DNA of 64,000 nt from Rhynchopus sp. YZ270_cl-10. Its lineage: Eukaryota > Euglenozoa > Diplonemea > Diplonemida > Diplonemidae. Below the pieces are notes generated by a model. That model was not told the DNA's origin. It searched no databases and saw nothing but the letters and a program-made list of their open reading frames with translations. How positions within the stretch are numbered: the stretch's first letter is position 1; every line of letters starts with the position of its first letter. The DNA is taken from the NCBI GenBank assembly GCA_964035575.1, contig OZ037896.1, positions 558,001 to 622,000 of the forward strand, given 5' to 3'. The position numbers were made by a program, and so were the translations under genes. This document shows, piece after piece, positions 42,091-50,700 of the stretch.

Positions 42091-45000
42091 TCACAATGCT
42101 GTCGGGCCCCCGAGAGTATCTTGCCTGCGGGCTATCGAACCGCTGTAGGCCTTGACTCGCGTCACGGAGGACACCATGTCTAGTGTTTCTGCCTCTGGAG
42201 TGGCGAGGAGCGAAGCACCCGAGCTGGAAGGGGGTGGTGGTGCACCTGCCGACCCCAGGGTTGCAAGAGAGCCGCCACCTACACCACCCACACCCACACC
42301 GCTTAGTGCACTGGACACCCGCGAGACACCTGTAGACGTCAGACAGAATGAAGATCCACCGACCCTACTCCACGTCATTCCATTTTCACTGGACCCTCCC
42401 ACAGTGTTCACAGAGATGCAGGAGCCTATCCCGCGGGGGCGGTTCACCCGACCTGCTTCGCCGATTCTGTTGAGCCCGAGGGTTTCCGCAACGTCTTCGT
42501 CTCGTACGTCACGCAGCTCGACGGACATCGTCTGCGCCCTTTGCGCTGCGCTGGGGAAGCGCATTCTGTGCGGCGACGGCGACATCGAGGAGGGGAGCTG
42601 CTTCGTGGGCGGGTAGCAGGGCGGTGAGGTCGACCACTCCCTGAGGGGGTGGATGTAGCCCATGGTGGGCGGCATGCCTTGGTGTACGTTCATCACCGGC
42701 ACGATGTCACCCATGGAGTGCGTCTGCTGATGTGGGGAGACTGAGGTCTCGGCCTCAGGCTCGGGAGGGTCGCTCCACACAGAGACCCCACGGTCACGCC
42801 AGTAGCGGACTGCCCCTCTGTTGCTGTAGCGTGCTAGGCGGAGGCCGAGCGACTCAGCGACGTGGTCAGATTCAATTGCCTTCGCATATTCAGCCAGGAT
42901 GTCGAGACACTGCGGCACGGTCCCCGAGCTCATCGCGCCAAACAGCGACGACCACAGCGAGACAGCGATGCCGCCCCACTGCTTTGCAAGCTTGCCATGC
43001 GGGTCGAGCACCTGGTACACAGCGGAGTGCGCCCCTGTCGCAGCATCGCGGATGATGTCCACCTGACGGACTAGAATGCCATCACGGTGGGCCTCAGCTT
43101 GGACATTACTGTTCACGAGGATCGCTGTAGGTGATATTAAAAATTCATTAAAAAATGTAGCAAATTTCAAAAGACGATACACCTCCATAACCTTTGATTT
43201 GAGGTGGGGCGTTTTGTTCCCATACCAATCTCCTCATGGTGCGCAAGCCCTGTAAGGTCCTCTAGCTGCTGGTTGATCGCGCCGACAACTTTGAGCTCCT
43301 TGCGAGAGAGGGGTCCGAGGTTGCCGAAGAAGGCTTCATCGCTGACGATTGCAGCGGTGACGTTGAAGAAGGTGTCCTTTTTGTGGCCTAGAATCGCCTC
43401 GCGAGCGTCCTTCCACTGGCGGATGAGCTGCAGGGCTGTCTTTGTGGCCTTCAGTGCTGGCTGCGAACATTCACGTGGAGCGTTGAATACCGCGTCAATG
43501 CTTGACTCTGTAAACGAAATGACCGTGCCACCATGGGCACGTACCGCAATATTTGTTAAATCATGCAGCCGGCACGACAGCGCCGCTAACAACCGAGGTC
43601 TCTGCTGCAGGTCGGTCAGGCCGTTCAAAGAAAACCGCGCCAACGTCACAGAACGGCGTTGAAGTGTTGCATGGTTGCCTGCACCATGCGCCGTCGTTGC
43701 GGCGCCGCTCTCCCCCTCTACATCAGCCGCGATGAACAGAACCACAATCACCTTCTTGATGACTGACAGAGCCAACGAAGCGCATGACGTCCCCACAGAC
43801 GCTGCAATGTACCACTCCACGTGGCTGCTGTTGATCTGTGGGGGGGTGAGGTGAAAAAAGGAAGTGGGCGTGTGCCATACCATATCATAGATCGAAGCCG
43901 CGATCGACACCCCGTCACCAAGAATGAGTGCGGGGATGCTGTTCTTGCCTGACATCCGTTGCAGCTGTGTTTTTTTGTAGGTTTCGATAATTTAGACCAC
44001 ACCCTAAAATCGGCTTTTAAAAAAATCCTGGGATTATCTGGAAAAGTTAAACAAAAACTCAGGGTATCATAGTTGAAAGTGCAAACGCCTCACCGTTCAA
44101 CGGATAACAGGGTTTCCGCCAAGGGGGACCGGGGGGGACCATGGACCCCCCCAATATTTTTCCCAGAAAAATCCGGATTTTTACAGGGGTTTGGGGGGGA
44201 CCATGGTCCCCCCCAAGAAAAATGGGCTTTTGGAGATTGTAGATGACCCCCCGTGGTCATGCGACCCCACCGTGCAGAGCATTTGGCTCGCTGTGCCAGG
44301 AGAAGTGGAAGAAAAAGGGGGTGGCGCAATCTTTTTTAAAAAGGGTAAAGGTAGCGTACCGTGCGCCTGCGGCGCTGTGTTGCTAGCTATGTGATATTGA
44401 TATACTTCCATCGATACTTCCGTGCATTGCCCCTTTTTCTAAGGAGGCTTCGGTGCAAGCGACGGGTAGTTATTACCTGTTCCCACTGCAGCACTGTAAT
44501 GACTGTAGCACCATACAATAGAAAAAGCAAACACCATCACCCTCCACTCTCACAAGACCCCTTACCTTGTTAACTTCCACCCCCGACCTCCAAACGAACC
44601 ACCTCTACCAGACAACACAGCTGTGAAGCTTGACATGGCTGCTATCAAACCTGGTGCACCCTTCGCCTCTCCACTCTGTGGCCTGCAGGGAGGCGCGCGC
44701 GAAGCGCGCGACGACCGCTTTTGCGGGGAGAAAAATTTTTTTTGGGGGGTCTTTTTGATGGTCCCCCCCAATTCCTGAAACCCCAAATCCTGGCGGAAAC
44801 CCTGGATAACTGAAAAAAAAATATCAACAACCCCTTACTGGGGGGGGGCCGAATAGTAGACCCCGGGTCCACTATTAGGCGAACCGACGGGTATAAATCG
44901 GGGGTCTCAGAAAAAAAAATTTTTTTTTCCAAGTTGAATAGTAGACCCCCCCTAAATAGTAGACCCCCCCAAAATTTTTTTCTGTATTTTTACTAAAACC

Positions 45001-46308
45001 CTCCTGTCGAAGAGGCTGATAGGGTGTGTCAAAATATACTGATTTTTGCTTCTTTGGAAAGATTTGTCACAAAATCTATCCAAAGAAAGAAAAATCAATT
45101 TGAAATTTGTAGTTGATCCCCTCTAAAATTTTTCCGCGACTTCCGCAAAAAGTCAAAAAAAACGAAAACCTGGGGGGGGTCCACTATTCAGCGGAAAAAA
45201 AAATTTTCCCCCAGAATTTCTCAGGGGGGGTCCACTATTCAAAGGAAAAAAAATTTAAAAAAACCCAGAATTCCCAGGGGGGGTCTACTATTCAAGGGGG
45301 GTCTACTATTCAGGGGGGGTCCACTATTCGGCCCCCCCCAGTAAGCCCTTCACATCATACCGAAGCCGGCATTGGACAATGAAAATTCATGCGTTTCCCG
45401 ACATCAAAATGAGACCAAAGGCATTCCAGGTTGAGGATGTTGAACCCACTGAGCATCAAACCCAACGCAGTCTCGCACACATGGACCGTGACCCACTCGT
45501 GGGTGGGGGTGTTGATGAGAATGCTCCGCTTCATATGCAAAAACGCCTGCGTCAGGTTGATCATAATCGCCAGCAGCGTTGACCCTAGGACCAGACTGCC
45601 GATGATCGTCTGTGTTTGGTTACCGTCTTTGAGAAGCTGGCCCGCATAGTATATCGTAGTGATGGCATCCGCCAAAGAAACCAAAATCGCAATCCAAGGA
45701 AGATAGAGCCGGATCCCCGACTTCATGACCTGTATCGTGATTTCCTCGTGGTGGACTGCCAACGCTGCGCTCAGTTGTTGATCCGTCGAAATCTTCGTCG
45801 CATGGTCACCATTTACCGGTAATATCTTCATTTCCACCTCAACCCCGAGAGGAATACAGAGATGTCTTCTCACCTCTGATTCCAAATCACTCAAACGCGG
45901 TTGGGAGGAAAGCTTTAAATCGAAGACCTGATAGGCTTTGACAGCTTTGCTTGCTTTGACAACCTGCGCTGAGGCTTGGAGCCCTGGAGCCAACATCATT
46001 GGGGCGGAGTTTGCGTTGGACAACGAGAGCGCATCCCCTGCTCCATTCCGAAGAAGCTTTCTGCTAACATAAAGACAGTTCACCCGAATGACCTGGTCCT
46101 GCGTAAAATACTGCGGGGCAGGCAAAGAAGCCATGCGCGACAACCGCCTCGGCGAAATGTTCTGATGCGAAGACGGCAACGTTGTTACAGTGTGCTGCTC
46201 CGAGGCACTCCCTTCACTCTGAGCGGAAATGCACATACTACTATCCACCTTAATCATCCCCAATGGATTCAACCGGTCTACACGCCTCTCCGAAGGAAGA
46301 TCTTGCAT
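42091..46308 (-). CDS. Five-TM membrane protein with degenerate cyclase domain, four exons
   Basis: Exons 46308-45361, 43964-43881, 43835-43226 and 43124-42091; introns 1396, 45 and 101 nt, all with GTATG donors and CAG acceptors. The frame is kept through all joins (891 residues). Residues 1-190 are soluble, with a beta-grasp or PB1-like stretch (VFDLKLSSQPRLSDLESEVR to EEITIQVM). About five TM helices follow (199-395, e.g. IIGSLVLGSTLLAIMINLTQ). A cyclase-homology domain comes next (about 415-600): GGTVISFTESSIDAVFNAPR, VGAINQQLEDLTGLAHHEEI and a final RQVDIIRD strand. The metal Asp of the usual FTGD motif is Ser, so catalysis is unlikely. The last 250 residues are Pro/Ser-rich and disordered. 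The start follows a strong TTTCTATTTTCCAG acceptor 4 nt upstream. Without intron removal it would appear as three unrelated short genes. Confidence 0.82.
43125..43225 (-). other. 101-nt intron
   Basis: GTATGG...ATCACCTACAG. Removal joins HHEEI to AILVNSNVQ, restoring the continuous cyclase-domain tail. Confidence 0.8.
43836..43880 (-). other. 45-nt mini-intron
   Basis: GTATGG...CCCCCCCACAG, phase 0, length divisible by three and without stop, so retention would add 15 residues (VWHTPTSFFHLTPPQ). The donor and pyrimidine tract argue it is spliced. Confidence 0.65.
44108..44804. mobile_element. Non-autonomous TIR element, 697 bp, CAGGG termini, inside an intron
   Basis: Perfect 14-bp inverted ends CAGGGTTTCCGCCA, flanked by the 5-bp direct repeat GATAA (44103-44107 and 44805-44809). 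It shares GTAGCGTACCGTGCGCCTGC and GCGCGCGAAGCGCGC with the elements at 6620 and 21286. It also has paired GGGGGGACCATGG blocks. No coding sequence. Confidence 0.85.
44835..45344. mobile_element. TIR element, about 510 bp, with tandem CCACTATTC arrays
   Basis: Ends TTACTGGGGGGGGGCCGAAT and the complement. The start is the same as in the 37976-40216 element. The interior near both ends has repeated GGGGGGGTCCACTATTC or GTAGACCCCCC units (at least seven), palindromic with GACCCCGGGTCC. Target duplication unclear; it lies 16 nt from the intron donor. Confidence 0.7.
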
Positions 46309-47267
46309 TTAGCTGGAAAATAGAAATGAGAAAAAAAGACAGTGAAGATTGCACAGCTGTGGCAACACAACCGAGGCAACTACACTACTCCAACAATTTA
46401 TCAAAGAAAAAAGAAAATGGGGGGGAAAAGAAGGGGGCAAGAGAGAGGGAGGGAGCAGGAGAGGGGTAACCTCTTTTAACACAAAAAAAAATGGGGGAAA
46501 AGGGGGGGGAATAGCTTATGTTAGCATGTAAGGCGGAATGTGGGTGAGGGGGAGGGGGAGGGGAGGGGAAGGGGGGTGTGTGCTGAATTTGTGTTGGGTG
46601 AGATGCGGGATGAAACGAAAAGTGCTGGGGGGGGGGGGGGGGGGAGAGGGAGGAGGGTAATGAAAAAAAAATGTTGGGGAGAGTCTATGGGAGAAAAGGA
46701 GATAGCGCTCAGTTTTTGTTCAAAATATTCAAAATGGTATTCGCGTTTCCCAAACCGCCCTCTCAGAATCACCGCCCCCAACCGCCCCCACACAATGGTA
46801 AGTAACGCTATGAGTTAGAAGTTAGAGGTTAGAGGTACTCCCACCTATGTGTGTTTCATGCGAGAAACGTTCTTCCTTTAATGGTGCTTTCGGAAGTCGG
46901 TCAACGACCTGTCAGTGACCAGTCAATATCGACCCCTCCCGGAGCACCATTTAAATGTTATTTTTGTTCCCCATTTTGGTAGTGTTAACTCTATTTTGTG
47001 TATAGTTCAAGCCTTCAAACCCCAAGGCTTTCCCTGTCCCCATGCATGCCGTTTTTGATGTGCACGAGAGGCACATTCGTCATTCAAAGTTTTCTTTCGG
47101 ATGATTGAAAAAAGGATTGAAAAGTGCCATGACGCTTGCAAACGAAACGCCATTCCCACAACGGGAGATGTGCATCTATCTTTGTATCTTCCCGCATGGA
47201 GTTACCCAGGCAAGGTGCAGGAAAGGGGAGGGGGGTTAGATGGCATCTTTCCGTTGTGGAAATGGGT
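46309..47267. other. Spacer with G-rich tracts
   Basis: Two strong G-tract regions (46535-46590 and an uninterrupted G run at 46627-46643) could form quadruplexes. A reversed GATGTGCACGAGAGGCACAT hairpin module is at 47057-47078. From about 47150 the sequence is shared with 61415 onwards (duplication). No gene. Confidence 0.6.
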
Positions 47268-48347
47268 TCAAGACAGGTGTGCGATGTCAATCAGCTCAAT
47301 ACCCTCATTGTTGCCGTACATCACCACACCACCACAGCTGCTGATTGCAAGACCGAAAGAACGTATGTTCCCGAATTCACGAAGAACCAGTTGTTCCCCT
47401 GTTGAGATGGACCACACAGCCAATGCATCACTCGAGTAGGCAGCAACAACGTCGTTCGACACAGCAACATCAGTCCACTCGTTTTCTGAGACGTCTTCAA
47501 ATACACGTTCACCTGTTTCAATATTCCACACGCGCACACAGTTGGTACAACACGCTGCAATGAAAAGCTCCTTTAGGGCCACATAATCAACACCAGAAGG
47601 ACACGTCAGAACGAGCTCCTTCTCTCCTGTTGTGTAGTCCCAGATGGTGATGTGTTTGCTATCGTGGCCAAACATTGCCACCCTGTCACCTGTAACAACC
47701 GTTACGTATAAACAATCCACAATGTGGTCCCATTCATGCACAACAACGCCTGTTGCAATGTCCCACACCTGCAAACCCTCGTTCTGGGACGACAACAGCT
47801 TTGTTCCACAGGGTGACCATGACGTGGTCCTCCTGCTATTACCTGCCTCTCCAAAAGAGTGCTCCAATGCACCTGTCTTCACGTCATGAACTTCAGCACA
47901 CTGCGTATCACGGTTGAGACACGATACCCACCCACTGCACGGCGAGAATGCTGGGGATGAAAGGACGTCACAAGGGAAGCGGCACAAGCTCTCATGTGTT
48001 TCTGTGTCGAAGATGGACATATCCCCATTACGCCACATCACTGCAAGGTACCTATCGCATGGTGAGAGTGTGAGCGAGTACGTCTCCTCCGAACTTTGTA
48101 TCACCCCACGAGTGATGTTGGCTCCAGTGCAGTACAGCTCAACGGCACATCCCTCATCCATCTCCGTGTCGCAGATGTGCAAGTCGTCTTCACCGATGTC
48201 GCCACCGCCTCTCATCCGCACACTGAAACGCCGAGCACTTGACACACCAAGCTCCGCAAGAAGCTTCCCCTTCAGCTGTGCAAGGGTGGCGCTCCCGTCC
48301 ACTTCTATCACACAGCTTGCAGACTCAAAGTATCCTGTGATGTCCAT
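47268..48347 (-). CDS. Ubiquitin-like domain + seven-blade WD40 protein, type 2, copy D
   Basis: 359 residues from MDITGYFESASC at 48347. A beta-grasp, ubiquitin-like head (about 1-75) is followed by seven propeller blades, e.g. LTLSPCDRYLAVMW...FDTETHE, TSWSPCGTKLLSSQ...VWDIATG, ITIWDYTTGEKELVL and VRVWNIETGERVFED. A CTATCCCCACAG acceptor lies 23 nt before the ATG. It is nearly identical in layout and sequence to the copy at 61547-62629, about 14 kb away, including 5' and 3' flanks. It shares the architecture, but not close sequence, with copies A-C at 14-17.6 kb. Likely a protein-binding scaffold. Confidence 0.86.
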   Translation of the reverse strand: MDITGYFESASCVIEVDGSATLAQLKGKLLAELGVSSARRFSVRMRGGGDIGEDDLHICDTEMDEGCAVELYCTGANITRGVIQSSEETYSLTLSPCDRYLAVMWRNGDMSIFDTETHESLCRFPCDVLSSPAFSPCSGWVSCLNRDTQCAEVHDVKTGALEHSFGEAGNSRRTTSWSPCGTKLLSSQNEGLQVWDIATGVVVHEWDHIVDCLYVTVVTGDRVAMFGHDSKHITIWDYTTGEKELVLTCPSGVDYVALKELFIAACCTNCVRVWNIETGERVFEDVSENEWTDVAVSNDVVAAYSSDALAVWSISTGEQLVLREFGNIRSFGLAISSCGGVVMYGNNEGIELIDIAHLS

Positions 48348-49069
48348 GTTCAGGGAGGGGCAACTCTGTTCTGTGGGGATAGGTGTGTGGGAGTTGAGCA
48401 TTGTCTAAGATGGATGATAATACGAAAAAGGAGCAGTTGACTGGTACTAAAACGCAGCTCGGTTGAGACGTGCAAAGGGTGGGACATGAGGGAACCGTAC
48501 CGTAAGAGAACAGAGGCGACGAAAAAAAAAAAAAAGAGTTGAAACGTGCTCAAACGCATCTCAGTCGAGCTCATGAAAATAAAATAAAATTTGACTTGAA
48601 ATACAACAGCCCGCTCGTGACAGTGTATCCTGGTACATGAGAGTCCCTTGGTACATTTGTCTGTACCGGGGTGGACCCCCAACCATGCAGACCTACATCC
48701 ATTTCGTAGTGTACATCTGATATGTGCTACTCCCGCTTCCACTCCACTCGATGAACGGGGATCATTGCGAACGCAGGGTAATTCTGAAGTGAGTGTAAAA
48801 CACCGAGGGGCAGGGATAGAGGATTGCTTTAAAAAGCAGAACAAGAAGAAAAACTTTTTTTATCGCCACTGATATTTCCCATTTGGAAATTAGAACTTTT
48901 CCCATGCTTCAGCACGAACACACCTCATACACCGTCCTTGTTACGCCTTGACTACGTTGTAACAGAAAGCACCTCTCCCTCCACTATACACATACTAGAT
49001 ACCTATGATAAAAAACCCCTAACCCTCCCTTTCCCCCCCACTTCTCCTCTGAGAACGTACCCATTTGTT
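48348..49069. other. Spacer with dispersed modules
   Basis: It holds two copies of an ACGCAGCTCGGTTGAG...GTGCAAAGGGTGG module (48450-48510 and, shorter, 48552-48575; relative at 20214-20260) and a TTGAAATACAACAGCCCGCT copy with its CACCCCGGTACAG counterpart (48594-48720). Confidence 0.6.
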
Positions 49070-50416
49070 CTATGTGAGAATATTCAAGAAGACTAGCGCA
49101 TTGAACAGCGCGCGTTCTTCATTGTTTTCGAGAGATTTGGCGGAAATGTACGTTCCGTCCACCACAAGGCGTGCCACACGCTCGGCCTGCATTCCAGCGT
49201 ATATCGAGAGTCTCAAATATTCCATTGAGCTAAGGGAAGACTCGCTGATTAGACGCAGAACAACCCATTTACCGTCCTGGTACTTCACGGATCCGCAGAC
49301 GAGCGCATTGAGGTGCAGCGAACGGACCGGGACAGGCCCCATCTTGGGAATCACAATGTCTGACAAATACACCCCCCTCTCGAGCCCGTTCGAGAGCTCC
49401 CTGGAGCAGGCTACTGTGCGCGGGAGTTTGATTTTGTGGACAACGTTTTTGAGGTTTTTCAGCACATAGGCGATTTGGTTGGACAACTGAACTGACCCCC
49501 CGGTGAAGTCCGCGGGTTCAAGAGACTGTGCAAATCCTCCATTTATGTTGAATTCTTGCAGAAGCCCTGCGTACAGCGCTTCACAGAGAAGCTTGCTCTT
49601 TATGACGTTCCCGATGCGAAGATCGATCGAAAATGAGTCTTCCCCTCCAACAGAAGCGACCTCATGCCAAGCACCCGGGGGAAGGTAGATCACCGACCCT
49701 GGGACTAATCTGTACGTCTCCTTTCGTTTGATCTGAGCTTGCGAGAGGGTTTGCACTTCATATGAGTTTTTCGGGCGTTGTGCGTGGTGTGGTGTGGAGA
49801 AGGGACGGCTGCACGTTGTGTTAGGGTTTCCTGTGCAGATGGTCCATTCCTTCTCGCCCTTCATTTGTATTGTGATGTTGTGGTTGTTATCAGAGTGCAG
49901 CTCTGCGACGTCCCCTCCGGTTCTCGAGAAGTAAACACCAACTTCGACATCATTTCCAAAATCTCTGAATTCATCGAGAAATGCACTGCGCAACAGATGC
50001 GCGCCTTCAGTAAAACAGAGGGGAAATGTGAGCGTCTTCCTCCGCTCCTCATGCTCGGTTTCGAAGTCCCGCATCTGCTCCGGAGTGTAGACAGCGTTGT
50101 TATCGTTCCGGCACTGAGGCAAGATGAACTCCTTATCCCCATCGCCAAACCCCTCCGACAACCGTTCCACGGTCTCGTCACTGCACCGCGCTACAAACAC
50201 CTCTTTACCCCATATATTCTCCTTGAACGCCTGTGTCGTCATAGACAATACTCCTTCCATGTTGATCCCCCCTATGGCGCTCGTATGGGAGCCCTTCGAC
50301 CCCTCAGAGACATGCCCCTCAGATCCAGCAACAGAGGCGGGAGAAGGAGACCGGGTAGGGACGGTCGGGGGTGTCTCTGGTTTGGATACCTTGCGGCGCT
50401 TTGCTTTTGGTGGCAT
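49070..50416 (-). CDS. JmjC/cupin_4-type 2-oxoglutarate dioxygenase
   Basis: 448 residues with a basic nuclear-type N-terminus (PPKAKRRKVSK). The cupin core (about 170-290) has VYFSRTGGDVAELHSDNNHN with the iron ligands His and Asp (H-S-D), QMKGEKEWTICTG, then LVPGSVIYLPPGAWHEV with the third ligand His. This matches cupin_4 proteins such as YcfD, MINA and NO66, which hydroxylate ribosomal proteins. The C-terminal half (about 300-448) is helical and would correspond to the dimerisation and winged-helix region, but it is diverged. The N-terminal segment LSMTTQAFKENIWGKEVFVA matches the usual pre-cupin motif. Iron ligands are complete; the substrate is not known. Confidence 0.88.
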   Translation of the reverse strand: MPPKAKRRKVSKPETPPTVPTRSPSPASVAGSEGHVSEGSKGSHTSAIGGINMEGVLSMTTQAFKENIWGKEVFVARCSDETVERLSEGFGDGDKEFILPQCRNDNNAVYTPEQMRDFETEHEERRKTLTFPLCFTEGAHLLRSAFLDEFRDFGNDVEVGVYFSRTGGDVAELHSDNNHNITIQMKGEKEWTICTGNPNTTCSRPFSTPHHAQRPKNSYEVQTLSQAQIKRKETYRLVPGSVIYLPPGAWHEVASVGGEDSFSIDLRIGNVIKSKLLCEALYAGLLQEFNINGGFAQSLEPADFTGGSVQLSNQIAYVLKNLKNVVHKIKLPRTVACSRELSNGLERGVYLSDIVIPKMGPVPVRSLHLNALVCGSVKYQDGKWVVLRLISESSLSSMEYLRLSIYAGMQAERVARLVVDGTYISAKSLENNEERALFNALVFLNILT

Positions 50417-50700
50417 TTTGTGTTTTTTTAAACCCTGTTTTGGTTTTTTGTCAGAATTTTTGAAGTTGGGATGAAAAAATGAGAGGTTTTTTTCGTTCTT
50501 CTATATTTTTGTCTACGTTTTGAAAGGGTTGAAATGATGTGATTTCACTCACTGCATATTCCCGCTGCATTTTTTGTCAAATAAAAAAGAAAAGTTGAAA
50601 GTGCAACAATATAACATAAAACTGTAGTTGTTGCTAAGGCACCTCCGACTGACCATACGATGCCAGCCATCCGGATGAAATCACAAAACAAACCACCTCT
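50417..50700. other. Spacer with one repeat module
   Basis: GTTGAAAGTGCAAC (50593-50606) followed by a CCTCCGACTGACC...CATCCGGATGAAATCAC module (50624-50692). Confidence 0.6.

Larger units (their letters stand above)
43965..45360 (-). other. 1396-nt intron carrying two transposons
   Basis: Donor GTATGA right after codon 316, acceptor ACACAG before CTGCAACGG. It contains the elements at 44108-44804 and 44835-45344. The flanking exons encode adjoining parts of one TM region. Confidence 0.75.

Noticed and set aside
42152-42616. 154-residue plus-strand frame
   Set aside because: Shadow of the Pro/Ser-rich tail of the four-exon cyclase-like gene.
43167-43955. 262-residue frame as an independent gene
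   Set aside because: Its ends coincide with splice sites and its domain continues in the next exon; it is the middle of the 42091-46308 gene.
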